Source of the DNA: an uncultured Chlorobiaceae bacterium
GTDB lineage: Bacteria > Bacteroidota > Chlorobiia > Chlorobiales > Chlorobiaceae
Length of the DNA: 55,870 nt
Reading direction: 5' to 3'
Assembly: GCA_903939765.1 (NCBI GenBank)
Contig: CAJAIK010000115.1
Location: forward strand, 1-55,870
The translations under genes and the position numbers were made by a program. The notes beneath the pieces are model-generated. The model was not told the DNA's origin and searched no databases. It saw only the letters and a program-made list of their open reading frames with translations. How positions within the stretch are numbered: the stretch's first letter is position 1; each line of letters opens with the position of its first letter. Of the stretch, positions 16,461 through 25,942 are shown one piece after another.

Positions 16461-16484
16461 CCTCTTAAACCTCACCTGAGCCAC

Positions 16485-17063
16485 ATGGAACTCTCCGTAC
16501 CGATGATGATTTATGCCTACTGGGCCTTTGCGTTTCTCGTTGGGATTCTCTTTTTCAAGAAAGATATCCTCGCCTTCAACCGCGAATTCGACACCAGAAG
16601 AATTACCCTGCTGGCGGTATCCCTCATTGTTGTTGCAATCAATGCCTGGGTCTACAACCACTCTACCACTGACGGTGGTCGTGCGCTTGATCCCCTGACA
16701 GCTCTGGTCTTCACCATCGGCAACGGCATTGCTGAAACCTTCATGTTTTATGCAATGTTCCGTATCGGCAACGCTCTTGCAGGCCGCTTCACACAAAACT
16801 CCTGGGCACTCTTTATCACTGGCTTTCTCTTTTTTATCATCTACAGCGGCCTTATTCACGGTCTCTTCTGGATCAATATCCTGCCTGAGCATGTCATACA
16901 GACAAGTCCCTACAAACCATTTTTCATGCCAATTCAACTGTTGATTGCCGGCAGTTGGGCCCTGAGTTTTTTCTGGTATCGCGACGTCAGAAGCGTCATT
17001 TTCCTCCACGCACTGGTTGATTTGACCATGGTATGCAATGTCCGATTTCCACTGTTCAACTGA
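16485..17063 (+). CDS. Polytopic membrane protein, divergent CPBP/Abi-like
   Basis: A 192-residue protein with about five or six hydrophobic helices. Within them lie polar motifs spaced like the CPBP (CAAX protease and bacteriocin-processing) family: AETFMFYAMFR for EExxxR, SGLIHGLFW for FxxxH and FLHALVDL for HxxxN/D. The first Glu-Glu pair is reduced to a single Glu (AET) and the last motif ends in Asp, so catalytic activity is uncertain. It lies 24 bp after lipA and is probably co-transcribed. I do not recognise a specific function. A hairpin follows the gene. Confidence 0.7.
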   Translation: MELSVPMMIYAYWAFAFLVGILFFKKDILAFNREFDTRRITLLAVSLIVVAINAWVYNHSTTDGGRALDPLTALVFTIGNGIAETFMFYAMFRIGNALAGRFTQNSWALFITGFLFFIIYSGLIHGLFWINILPEHVIQTSPYKPFFMPIQLLIAGSWALSFFWYRDVRSVIFLHALVDLTMVCNVRFPLFN

Positions 17064-17114
17064 ACACATTTTTCGTGTTGGTACCCTGCGATTCCAACAT
17101 ATCCCCCTACTCGT

Positions 17115-17155
17115 GGCACCCTTAAAAACACCGAAAAATGGTTGTTCAGGGTGCC
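17115..17155 (+). terminator. Hairpin after the lipA transcription unit
   Basis: GGCACCCT and AGGGTGCC form an 8-bp stem. Inside it, AACACC and GGTTGTT extend the pairing with a bulge. It is followed by ATAAAACC rather than a U-tract. It lies between the CPBP-like gene and the SDR gene and probably ends or attenuates the upstream message. Confidence 0.5.
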
Positions 17156-17186
17156 ATAAAACCACAACTCAAACTGACAGAGAGCT

Positions 17187-17888
17187 ATGAAATCATTTGA
17201 CGGAACCGTTCTGGTTGTCGGGGCTACCGGCAGAACAGGCGTATGGGTGGTCAAACGCCTGCAAAGTCACCACATTAAATACCATCTTTTTGTCCGTTCC
17301 ACGGCAAAGGCAATTGAGCTTTTCGGCCCTGAAATCATCGATAAACTGACCGTTGGATCAGTAGAAAATCCTGAAGAGATCAAGGCGGCCTTGAGCCATG
17401 CTGATGCGGTTATCTGCACAATCGGCGGCAAGGCAACTGACCCTGAGGCCCCGCCTCCATCGGCCATCGATCGTGACGGAGTCAAAAGGCTTGCGGCACT
17501 TGCCAAAGAGCGTAGCATCAAAAAGTTTGTGCTTGTGAGCTCTCTTGCAGTGACCAGGCCTGAGCATCCCCTGAACAAATATGGGCAGGTGCTCACCATG
17601 AAACTTGAGGGTGAAAATGAGCTTCGCAAGCTCTACTCGGAAACAGGATACTCATACACCATCCTCCGGCCAGGCGGGCTGATTGACGGTCCACCACTGA
17701 TGCACAACCTTATTTTTGATACCGGAGACCGAATTGCTACTGGTATTATCGACCGAAGTGACGTCGCTGAAGCTGCCGTCATCTCCCTTTTTACCCCAGA
17801 AGCACACAACCTCACCTTCGAACTTATACAGTCTGAAGCCGCTCAGCTCTCCTCGCTCAGCCGCTTTTTCAAGCTGACGCAATCCTGA
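17187..17888 (+). CDS. Atypical SDR / NAD(P)-binding protein (SDR_a5-like)
   Basis: A 233-residue extended-type SDR. The N-terminal nucleotide motif is VLVVGATGRTG (about 8-18), then VGSVENPEEI and DAVICTIGG, with SIKKFVLVSSLAV replacing the classical Tyr-x3-Lys site. YTILRPGGLIDGPP and IDRSDVAEAAVISL are typical of the NmrA-like/SDR_a5 group found in phototrophs and plants. These proteins bind NAD(P)H and act as reductases or as structural or regulatory proteins; the substrate is unknown. There is no clear partner in the operon. Confidence 0.88.
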   Translation: MKSFDGTVLVVGATGRTGVWVVKRLQSHHIKYHLFVRSTAKAIELFGPEIIDKLTVGSVENPEEIKAALSHADAVICTIGGKATDPEAPPPSAIDRDGVKRLAALAKERSIKKFVLVSSLAVTRPEHPLNKYGQVLTMKLEGENELRKLYSETGYSYTILRPGGLIDGPPLMHNLIFDTGDRIATGIIDRSDVAEAAVISLFTPEAHNLTFELIQSEAAQLSSLSRFFKLTQS

Positions 17889-18406
17889 ACGTCCTCTTCG
17901 TCAAGCAGGAACCCCCATAAAATCTGGTTATTTTTGCCGGTTTCACTGAGGGTTCACCCGCAATCATCACAACACTTCGACCGGGTTATCCTTTACAATA
18001 AGGAATAATAAATCAAGATTATTAACAACAATAATACGTACCAACCATCTATTTACAAACAACAAATTATCACCATACAAAACAAAAACAGCAACAGTTA
18101 TACACCAAGAAAGAAAACAAAAGCACACTATCAAACAAAAAAATATAAATAAAAAAATAACAGTAATAAATAATTAAACAGTAATAGAAAAAATATAAAA
18201 CAAGAAAAATACAAGATAAAAAAGCAAAAAAAAACAACAAAATCATACACTTAAAAGAGCAAAAACAACCATTATCAAACAAGAGAATAATTTTAGGCAA
18301 CAGCGTTTATATTATTCAATTAAAATACTTTATATAACTTTAAGAACCAAACAATCTTAAGCAAAACAAGATCCATTATTTACATAAAAATTAAAAAGCT
18401 ATATCC
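17889..18406. other. Strongly A-rich, G-poor spacer
   Basis: About 520 bp with no gene. From about 18000 to 18400 the plus strand is dominated by A with few G residues and many A-tracts (AAACAAAAACAG, AAAAAATAT). The only open frame, on the minus strand at 18070-18300, is a low-complexity Phe/Leu/Tyr/Cys string produced by this bias. The tract leads straight into the equally AT-rich 5' end of the DNA glycosylase gene. It may be bent DNA or an unstructured leader. Confidence 0.6.
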
Positions 18407-19345
18407 TTGAAATATTGCTATAAAATAAAAACTGAAAACTTTATAAATATCATGCAAACACTATTTAGTGGCCAAACCTTTTTGTGGGAAATTCATGGTA
18501 ATGTTAAGCAATTTTATTCAGCAATAATAAAATCAATACCATGTATAATAAACGAAATATCTGAGAATGAATTTATAATTCATTCCACAAAAAACTCTGT
18601 TGATGGAGTGACAATTCCTGATTTTATCAGCCGATACTTTACACTTGATATCGACACAAAACTTGCGTTCTCTGAGGATTTCAGTCGATTGTATCCTGAG
18701 CTGTGGCAGCTCCTTGCGCCATATTTTTCGCTGCGCATTATGAGGCAGGATCCGTTCGAAACCATGATCTCATTTATGTGCGCCCAGGGTATAGGCATGC
18801 ACCTGATCAGAAAACAGGTTACCATGCTTCGCCAAACCTATGGCGAAAACGTGAGCGTTTCGTTTCTTGGCAACAAGATCGTACTGCACCACTTCCCTTC
18901 CCCTGAAAAACTTGCTGCGGCCGACCCCGCTCTGCTCAGCCGTTGCACCAACAATAATCGTATCAGGGCCCGCAATATTATTCTTGCAGCCCGAAGCGTG
19001 GCTGAAGGACGGGTTGACCTTGATGCGCTTTGCAATCCGGCACTCCCCCTGTCAGAACTGCGCAGCATACTTTGCAGGAATGGGGGCATCGGCTATAAAA
19101 TTGCCGACTGCATAGCACTTTTTGGTCTTGGCCGTTTTGATGCTTTCCCGATCGATACCCATGTCAAACAATACCTCGCAGAATGGTTCAACAGCACAAC
19201 CGCCCGTCGCTCCCTGAGCCAGGCCACCTACCTTGCCCTCGACAGAGAGGCCCGAACTTTATTGAATCCGGATCTTGCGGGTTACGCCGGACATATCCTC
19301 TTTCACTGCTGGCGCAGGGAAGTAAAAGGGCTGCGAACGTTTTAG
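18407..19345 (+). CDS. OGG1-type 8-oxoguanine DNA glycosylase/AP lyase
   Basis: A 312-residue helix-hairpin-helix base-excision glycosylase. The N-terminal block TLFSGQTFLW resembles the OGG1 signature LxxGQxFxW. The hairpin and active site follow in NGGIGYKIADC, with predicted catalytic Lys231, and in FPIDTHV, with Asp250. The Lys-Asp distance of 19 residues equals that of human OGG1 (K249/D268). It should excise 8-oxoguanine and cleave the strand by beta-elimination. The start is uncertain: TTG at 18407 keeps the expected N-terminal strand, while the first ATG (18452) would remove 15 residues. The first 60 or so codons are far more AT-rich than the rest, as is the upstream DNA. Confidence 0.85.
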   Translation: MKYCYKIKTENFINIMQTLFSGQTFLWEIHGNVKQFYSAIIKSIPCIINEISENEFIIHSTKNSVDGVTIPDFISRYFTLDIDTKLAFSEDFSRLYPELWQLLAPYFSLRIMRQDPFETMISFMCAQGIGMHLIRKQVTMLRQTYGENVSVSFLGNKIVLHHFPSPEKLAAADPALLSRCTNNNRIRARNIILAARSVAEGRVDLDALCNPALPLSELRSILCRNGGIGYKIADCIALFGLGRFDAFPIDTHVKQYLAEWFNSTTARRSLSQATYLALDREARTLLNPDLAGYAGHILFHCWRREVKGLRTF

Positions 19346-19411
19346 CTGAAAAAATGCTTCACTTTACATGATTCATACGCCCAACCACCGAAACAAGGAG
19401 TTGAAATAAAC

Positions 19412-20299
19412 ATGAGCGTCACAAAAAAAGTACTGGTTGCCGGAGCCTCCGGCTATATCGGCAGATACGCCGTCAAAGAGTTTAAGGATCGGGGCTATTC
19501 TGTACGCGCTCTGGTAAGGGATCCTGAAAAGCTCAAAACCATCGGTGCGCACCTGGAACCGGCGATTTACCATCTTGTCGATGAAATTGTTGTCGGTGAT
19601 GTCACCAATCCCGAAAGCATCAAGGGAATCTGCAAAGGAATTGATTTTGTTTTTTCCTCACTCGGTCTTACCTCTCCTGACCCAAAGCTCACCAGTAATG
19701 AGGTCGATTATCTTGGCAATAAACGCATCCTTGATCAGGCCATCGAAGAGCATGTTTCTCGCTTTATTTATATATCAGTCTTCAACCAGGATAAAATGGC
19801 CGAGATACTCTCCATCAAGGCGCACGAACTCTTTGTTGCGGATCTTAAAAAATCCGGGCTCTCCTGGGCTGTTATACGCCCCAATGGCTACTTTTCGGAC
19901 ATGGGGCGATTTTTTTCCATGGCTCAAAGCGGCCACATCTTCATGGTTGGGGAAGGGGAAAAAAAAATCAATCCCGTTCACGGTGCCGACCTTGCCAAAG
20001 TTTGTGTTGACGCGCTCGAGGGCGAAAACAGGGAAATTGCTGTTGGTGGACCCGATATCTATACCTTTCGTGAAGTTATGGAGCTTGCATTCCATGCCGT
20101 CGGCAAAAACCCGTGGATCACACCGCTCCCGATGTGGCTTGCCGAAGGTGGCCTCATGGTGACCGGGCTTTTTAATCGCAACCTGGCCGACCTCCTCTCT
20201 TTTGCCGTTGAAGCGCTTAAACTCGACCATGTGGCACCGCCTTACGGCACCCGCCACCTGACAGATTTTTTTGCTGAACTTGCCGCCGGCACGAAATAA
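19412..20299 (+). CDS. NmrA-like atypical SDR (NAD(P)-binding)
   Basis: A 295-residue extended SDR. The motif VLVAGASGYIGRYAVKEF opens the Rossmann fold. ALVRDPEKL follows strand 2, VGDVTNPESI gives the acidic position and FVFSSLGLTSP follows strand 4. RFIYISVFN occupies the usual active-site region without a standard YxxxK. WAVIRPNGYFSDM is the conserved RP motif. The later part, with VGGPDIYTFREVMELAF, resembles complex-I NDUFA9-like and vinyl-reductase-like SDRs. It is a possible pigment or quinone reductase, but I cannot assign a substrate. AAGGAG lies 12 nt upstream of the ATG, and a terminator follows. Confidence 0.88.
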   Translation: MSVTKKVLVAGASGYIGRYAVKEFKDRGYSVRALVRDPEKLKTIGAHLEPAIYHLVDEIVVGDVTNPESIKGICKGIDFVFSSLGLTSPDPKLTSNEVDYLGNKRILDQAIEEHVSRFIYISVFNQDKMAEILSIKAHELFVADLKKSGLSWAVIRPNGYFSDMGRFFSMAQSGHIFMVGEGEKKINPVHGADLAKVCVDALEGENREIAVGGPDIYTFREVMELAFHAVGKNPWITPLPMWLAEGGLMVTGLFNRNLADLLSFAVEALKLDHVAPPYGTRHLTDFFAELAAGTK

Positions 20300-20319
20300 G
20301 AAAGCCATTCCCTCCTTTA

Positions 20320-20364
20320 CAGTTGAGCCGGAAATGATGACCATTTTCCGGCACTGTTTTTTTT
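20320..20364 (+). terminator. Intrinsic terminator after the NmrA-like SDR
   Basis: GCCGGAAA and TTTCCGGC pair around TGATGACCAT, flanked by CAGT and ACTG, and are followed by a run of eight T residues. This is a clear Rho-independent terminator before secA. Confidence 0.85.
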
Positions 20365-20506
20365 CAAAGCATCCCGCTTTTTTCTCACTGTCTAATTCAA
20401 TACCTTGAGCATCAATTAGACATAGCGGAGAGGAGGGAGAAAAGCGACTCCCCCACTCCATTGCAAACAAACTATCTGAACCCTTAGAGCGAACAAAGGC
20501 CTGTAC

Positions 20507-23500
20507 ATGTTGAAAATTTTTGAAAAGATCTTCGGCTCCAAACACGAAAAGGACGTCAAAAAAATCCAGCCCATAATCAGCAGCATTAACCAACTGCAGG
20601 TTGCCATGGCATCGCTCAGTGACGATCAACTCCGCGAGAGGGGACGAGCGCTGAAACAGAGAGTCAGGGCAACTCTTGAGCCTCTTGAGCTGGAGAAAAA
20701 ATCGCTCTCGCAGAAACTCGACAACCCGGATATCAACCTTGAAGAGGCTGAAACCATCAACGCCCGACTTGATGCCCTCGGCGAAGAGTATGAACAGGCT
20801 ACCGCCGCCGTGCTTGAGGAGCTTCTTCCTGAAACATTTGCCCTCGTCAAAGAGAGCTGTGTGCGCCTTAAAGGACACGTCTACCAGGTCATGGGACGTG
20901 GTATGGTCTGGGATATGGTGCCTTACGATGTCCAGCTTATCGGCGGAATTGTCCTCCATTCGGGCAAGATCTCCGAAATGGCCACCGGTGAGGGAAAAAC
21001 CCTCGTTTCAACGCTCCCGGTCTTTCTCAATGCACTGACCGGCAGAGGCGTGCACGTCGTGACGGTCAATGACTACCTTGCCCAGAGAGACAAAGAGTGG
21101 ATGAACCCGGTTTTTGCCTTTCACAACATCTCTGTAGGCGTTATCCTCAACACCATGAGTCCCGAAGAGCGACGGGCGCAGTATGCCTGCGATATCACCT
21201 ACGGCACCAATAACGAGTTCGGCTTCGACTATCTGCGCGACAATATGGCCGGAACCCCTGAAGAGATGGTGCAGCGAAACTTTTACTACGCCATTGTTGA
21301 TGAAGTAGACAGCGTGCTGATTGATGAAGCCAGAACGCCGCTGATCATTTCAGGACCTGTGCCCAATGCCGACAACAGTAATTTCCAAAACATCAAACCA
21401 TGGATTGAGCAATTGGTACGTGCACAGCAGCAGCTCGTGGCCATCTATCTTGGTAATGCCGAAAAACTCCTTAAAACCAAACCCGGCGATGTTGATGCCG
21501 GTCTTGCACTGCTTCGCGTCAAACGCGGACAGCCAAAAAATACCCGCTACATCAAAATGCTCTCGCAGGCCGGAGTAGCAAAACTGGTGCAAGTGACCGA
21601 GAACGAATATCTGAAAGACAATTCAAGCCGGATGCAGGAGGTTGATGATGAACTCTATTACGCGGTTGACGAAAAAGGCGGAACGATTGACTTGACCGAC
21701 AAGGGGCGCGAATTTCTCAGCAAGCTTAGCCACCAGGACAGCGACATCTTCATGCTTCCTGATGTCGGCTCTGAAGTGGCCATCATTGAAAGTGATGCTT
21801 CGGTCGCCGTTGCCGATAAAATTCAGAAAAAAGATGAGGTTTACCGCCTTTATGCCGAACGTTCAGAGCGGCTGCATAATATCAGCCAGTTGCTGAAAGC
21901 CTACTCGCTCTTTGAACGTGATGATGAATATGTGGTGCAGAACGGGCAGGTGATGATTGTCGATGAGTTTACCGGTCGAATCCTTCCTGGTCGCCGCTAC
22001 AGCGACGGATTGCATCAGGCCATCGAGGCAAAGGAGAATGTCAAGATTGAGGGTGAGACGCAGACCATGGCGACCATCACCATCCAGAACTTTTTCCGCC
22101 TCTATAAAAAGCTCGCCGGCATGACCGGTACGGCAGAAACCGAAGCCTCGGAGTTCTATGAAATCTACAAGCTCGATGTTGTTGTCATTCCGACCAATGC
22201 AAGCATTGTTCGCAAGGATATGGACGATCTTGTCTATAAAACCCGTCGTGAAAAATATAATGCCGTTGTTTTGAAGGTTGAGGAGCTGCAGAAAAAGGGA
22301 CAGCCGGTGCTTGTCGGCACAACAAGTGTCGAGGTGTCGGAGACCCTCTCAAGAATGCTCCGCGCCAGAAAAATTGTCCACAACGTGCTCAACGCCCGTC
22401 AAAACGATCGTGAAGCGGAAATTGTAGCCGAAGCGGGCCAGAAAAATGCGGTAACCATCGCCACCAACATGGCTGGTCGTGGAACCGATATCAAGCTCGG
22501 TGCTGGTGTCCGTGAACTGGGTGGGCTCTTCATTCTTGGTTCCGAGCGCCATGAATCACGCCGCATCGATCGCCAGCTCCGTGGACGTGCCGGACGACAG
22601 GGCGACCCGGGAGAGTCGGTCTTTTTTGTCTCTCTTGAGGATGAACTGATGCGCCTCTTTGGCTCCGACCGGGTCATCTCGGTTATGGATCGCCTTGGAC
22701 ATGAGGAAGGCGATGTGATTGAGCACTCCATGATCACCAAATCAATCGAGCGTGCACAGAAAAAAGTTGAAGAGCAGAACTTTGCCATCCGTAAACGACT
22801 GCTTGAATATGACGATGTACTGAGCCAGCAGCGCGAGGTGATCTATTCACGCCGCCGCAATGGCCTGCTCAAAGATCGGCTGACCAGTGACATTCTTGAC
22901 CTCCTGAAAGATTACAGTGAGCTGGTAATCAAAAAGCATTACCGCCAGTTTGATGTGGACGCCATCGAGGAGCAGCTCATGCGCGAACTCTCCATTGAAT
23001 TCAAGCCTGAACGTGAAAGCTTTGAACGCGAAGGGGTAGACGTCACGGCCGAAAAGCTCTATCAGACCGCCCTCGCCTTCTACCGCAGAAAAGAGGCGGC
23101 TTTACCGGAAGAGATCATGCAGCAGATTGAAAAATATGCCGTTTTAAGCGTCATTGACCTTCGCTGGAGAGAGCACCTCCGCGAAATCGACTCTCTGCGT
23201 GAAGGAATCAATTTGCGCGCTTATGGCCAGAAAGATCCCCTGCTCGAATACAAGCAGGAGGCATTCCGACTCTTCATCGATCTCTTGCACGACATAGAAC
23301 TCGAAACCCTCTCGCTTGCCTTCAAGCTCTTCCCCGTCAACCCCGATGAGGCCCGGGAGATGGAAGAACGCCAGCGAAAAGCTGCCGGCCGGCAGGAACG
23401 GCTCGTTGCACAGCATCAAGCCGCCGAAAGCGTCTATACCATCGTTAATCAGGATGAGGAACCTGCGGGTGAAGAGAGGGTTCAGCAGCCAGCAGTAGCC

Positions 23501-23581
23501 GAAAACAAGCCCGGTCGCAATGACGACTGCCCTTGCGGAAGTGGCAAAAAATATAAAACCTGTTGCGGCCAGCACGCTTGA
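20507..23581 (+). CDS. secA: Preprotein translocase ATPase SecA
   Basis: A 1024-residue motor that drives unfolded preproteins through SecYEG. The Walker A motif is MATGEGKT (residues 158-165), NDYLAQRD follows and the DEVDSVLID box is Walker B. Later helicase motifs include [26 protein letters not shown] and [23 protein letters not shown]. The C-terminus carries the zinc-binding [13 protein letters not shown] motif that contacts SecB and the membrane. It is longer than the E. coli protein (901 residues), with an insertion around residues 285-365 in the first nucleotide-binding region, as in Bacteroidetes/Chlorobi SecA. The ATG at 20507 begins [16 protein letters not shown]. Confidence 0.98.
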   Translation: MLKIFEKIFGSKHEKDVKKIQPIISSINQLQVAMASLSDDQLRERGRALKQRVRATLEPLELEKKSLSQKLDNPDINLEEAETINARLDALGEEYEQATAAVLEELLPETFALVKESCVRLKGHVYQVMGRGMVWDMVPYDVQLIGGIVLHSGKISEMATGEGKTLVSTLPVFLNALTGRGVHVVTVNDYLAQRDKEWMNPVFAFHNISVGVILNTMSPEERRAQYACDITYGTNNEFGFDYLRDNMAGTPEEMVQRNFYYAIVDEVDSVLIDEARTPLIISGPVPNADNSNFQNIKPWIEQLVRAQQQLVAIYLGNAEKLLKTKPGDVDAGLALLRVKRGQPKNTRYIKMLSQAGVAKLVQVTENEYLKDNSSRMQEVDDELYYAVDEKGGTIDLTDKGREFLSKLSHQDSDIFMLPDVGSEVAIIESDASVAVADKIQKKDEVYRLYAERSERLHNISQLLKAYSLFERDDEYVVQNGQVMIVDEFTGRILPGRRYSDGLHQAIEAKENVKIEGETQTMATITIQNFFRLYKKLAGMTGTAETEASEFYEIYKLDVVVIPTNASIVRKDMDDLVYKTRREKYNAVVLKVEELQKKGQPVLVGTTSVEVSETLSRMLRARKIVHNVLNARQNDREAEIVAEAGQKNAVTIATNMAGRGTDIKLGAGVRELGGLFILGSERHESRRIDRQLRGRAGRQGDPGESVFFVSLEDELMRLFGSDRVISVMDRLGHEEGDVIEHSMITKSIERAQKKVEEQNFAIRKRLLEYDDVLSQQREVIYSRRRNGLLKDRLTSDILDLLKDYSELVIKKHYRQFDVDAIEEQLMRELSIEFKPERESFEREGVDVTAEKLYQTALAFYRRKEAALPEEIMQQIEKYAVLSVIDLRWREHLREIDSLREGINLRAYGQKDPLLEYKQEAFRLFIDLLHDIELETLSLAFKLFPVNPDEAREMEERQRKAAGRQERLVAQHQAAESVYTIVNQDEEPAGEERVQQPAVAENKPGRNDDCPCGSGKKYKTCCGQHA

Positions 23582-23625
23582 ACCATCATGATTCACCTTG
23601 AAATGAACCACCCCGAAAAGGAGCT

Positions 23626-25908
23626 ATGAAACACACTGAAGTTGAAGTCACCCTTGCCCTTGCCGCAGAACATGGCCTGAATGGTGAAGAGTATGGTAAA
23701 ATATGTACCATACTCGGAAGAGTCCCCTCGTTTACCGAACTCGGGATTTTTTCCGTCATGTGGTCAGAACACTGCAGTTATAAAAATTCCATTGCGGTGC
23801 TCAAAACCCTGCCCCGTGATGGCGGAGCCCTTTTGACCAGTGCCGGAGAGGAGAACGCCGGTCTGGTTGATATCGGCGACAACATGGCCGTCGCCTTTAA
23901 AATAGAATCGCACAACCACCCCTCCGCTGTTGAACCCTACCAGGGAGCGGCGACCGGCGTTGGCGGAATTCATCGCGACATTTTCACCATGGGTGCACGC
24001 CCGGTGGCATCACTCAACTCGCTCCGCTTCGGCTCACCGAAAGACCCCCATGTCCGTTACCTTGTTGACGGCGTGGTGCGTGGCATCGGCGATTACGGCA
24101 ACTCATTCGGAGTACCGACCGTTGGTGGCGAAATCTATTTTGAAGAGGGTTATACCGGCAACCCGCTGGTCAATGCCATGTCGGTCGGCATCGTTGAACA
24201 CCACAAAACCGTCAGCGCAACCGCCCTCGGTGAAGGCAACCCCGTGCTGATTGTCGGCTCCTCAACAGGACGAGACGGCATTCACGGCGCAACCTTCGCC
24301 TCCGAAGATCTCAGCGAAGCCTCCGAAGACAAACGGCCAAGCGTTCAGGTCGGCGACCCTTTTGCCGAAAAACTTCTTCTCGAAGCAACCCTTGAAGCCA
24401 TTGCCACGGGTTACATTGTTGGCCTTCAGGATATGGGCGCCGCCGGAATCACCAGTTCAACCTCCGAAATGAGCGCTCGCGGTATCGAAAAAACCGGATC
24501 AGGCGGCATAGAAATTGACCTTGACCTTGTCCCGATTCGCGAAGCAGGCATGAGCGCCTACGAAATCATGCTCTCCGAGTCGCAGGAACGGATGCTGATT
24601 GTAGCCGAAAAGGGATTTGAAGAGAAAATCATGGAGGTCTACCGCAAATGGGATGTGCTCGCCGTCGTCATTGGGCAAGTCACGAGCGACAACATGCTGA
24701 GGGTCTCACAGCATGGCGCAGTTGTCGCTGAAATTCCAGCCGAAACACTGGTACTTGGAGGAGGCGCACCCATCTATATCCGCGAAGCCATCGAAAAAAA
24801 GCCGGAAACCCCTGTCGCCAAACTTGAAGCCGACAATACTCTCGATTTTCATGCAATCAGCCTTGAGCTGCTCTCACGCCCGAATATTGCAAGCAAGCAG
24901 TGGGTCTATCGCCAGTACGACTCCATGGTGCTGACCAACACCGTCACACCGGTAGGCCATACCGATGCGGCCGTTATCCGTATCAAGGGATCGCGCAAGG
25001 GGCTTGCCATGAAAACCGACTGCAACGCCCGCTACGTCTATCTGAACCCTCTGGCTGGCGGCAAAATTGCCGTTGCTGAATGTGCAAGAAATATTGCCTG
25101 TTCAGGCGCGCAGCCACTGGCCATAACCAACTGCCTCAATTTTGGCAACCCCTACAAACCGGAGGTTTACTTCCAGTTCAAAACTGCGGTTCAGGGCATG
25201 GGCGAAGCGTGCCGGGCCTTCAATACCCCGGTAACCGGCGGCAATGTGAGCTTCTACAACGAAACCTTCATCGGTGGTGTCCGCACGGCCATCTACCCTA
25301 CTCCGACCATCGGCATGATCGGCCTGCTTGACGATATCGACAACCTTGTCGGCTCAACATACACCACCCCGGGTGACGCCATCCTTCTTCTGGGCTATCC
25401 GGAACTGACGCTTGACGCTTCAGAGTACCTCGTCATGCAGTACGGCACCCCCGGCCAGGACGCTCCATCAATCGACCTGGTACACGAAAAAAACCTTCAG
25501 GATCTGCTTGTGGCGCTTGCAGCAAAAAAACTGGTGCACTCCGCCCACGACATTTCCGACGGAGGGCTCTTTGTGGCACTTGCCGAGAAGGCCATCATGA
25601 ACGCTGATGCCCCGCTCGGATTCACCGTTGATCTTGAAAATGCAAACAACTCCCCGTTCTCCATCCAGGAGCAGCTCTTTTCAGAGGCGCAGGGACGGGT
25701 CATTGTGAGCACCTCTCCTGAAAAAGCCAAAGAGGTGATTGCGGAAGCCATGGAGCGCCAGGTACCAATCCGCGTCATCGGAAAAGTTGTTGAAAAAGAT
25801 GCCATCATCGCCATGAATGGAGAGGAACTGCTTCATTTCAGCATTGAGGAGCTCTCGGGGGCGTACTATCACGCTCTTGAGCACTCCCTCCACCTTGACG
25901 AACTCTAA
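23626..25908 (+). CDS. purL: Phosphoribosylformylglycinamidine synthase subunit PurL (small type)
   Basis: A 760-residue ATP-dependent enzyme that converts FGAR to FGAM in purine synthesis, the PurL subunit of the PurLQS form. It has the [12 protein letters not shown]-terminal motif, [32 protein letters not shown] and [13 protein letters not shown] in the first half. [28 protein letters not shown] and [10 protein letters not shown] occur in the second half of the tandem AIRS-like fold. The glutaminase (PurQ) and PurS are encoded elsewhere. AAGGAG lies 5 nt upstream of the ATG. It follows secA by 44 bp and precedes nnr by 34 bp in one direction, so the three may be read together. Confidence 0.98.
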   Translation: MKHTEVEVTLALAAEHGLNGEEYGKICTILGRVPSFTELGIFSVMWSEHCSYKNSIAVLKTLPRDGGALLTSAGEENAGLVDIGDNMAVAFKIESHNHPSAVEPYQGAATGVGGIHRDIFTMGARPVASLNSLRFGSPKDPHVRYLVDGVVRGIGDYGNSFGVPTVGGEIYFEEGYTGNPLVNAMSVGIVEHHKTVSATALGEGNPVLIVGSSTGRDGIHGATFASEDLSEASEDKRPSVQVGDPFAEKLLLEATLEAIATGYIVGLQDMGAAGITSSTSEMSARGIEKTGSGGIEIDLDLVPIREAGMSAYEIMLSESQERMLIVAEKGFEEKIMEVYRKWDVLAVVIGQVTSDNMLRVSQHGAVVAEIPAETLVLGGGAPIYIREAIEKKPETPVAKLEADNTLDFHAISLELLSRPNIASKQWVYRQYDSMVLTNTVTPVGHTDAAVIRIKGSRKGLAMKTDCNARYVYLNPLAGGKIAVAECARNIACSGAQPLAITNCLNFGNPYKPEVYFQFKTAVQGMGEACRAFNTPVTGGNVSFYNETFIGGVRTAIYPTPTIGMIGLLDDIDNLVGSTYTTPGDAILLLGYPELTLDASEYLVMQYGTPGQDAPSIDLVHEKNLQDLLVALAAKKLVHSAHDISDGGLFVALAEKAIMNADAPLGFTVDLENANNSPFSIQEQLFSEAQGRVIVSTSPEKAKEVIAEAMERQVPIRVIGKVVEKDAIIAMNGEELLHFSIEELSGAYYHALEHSLHLDEL

Positions 25909-25942
25909 CCCCTCCCGTTGAGGGAAAAAAAGGAACCCTGTC

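Noticed and set aside
18070-18300. Hydrophobic 76-residue minus-strand frame
   Set aside because: The Phe/Tyr/Leu/Cys-rich product only reflects the A-rich plus strand; there is no ribosome site.
19775-20959. 394-residue minus-strand frame across the SDR terminator and secA start
   Set aside because: It crosses a strong terminator, is antisense to two well-supported genes and has no recognisable domain.
21858-21890. Similarity of a secA stretch (CAGAGCGGCTG...ATAATATCAG) to the 13.2-kb repeats
   Set aside because: It lies inside conserved secA codons and shares only short blocks, so chance resemblance is the simpler reading.
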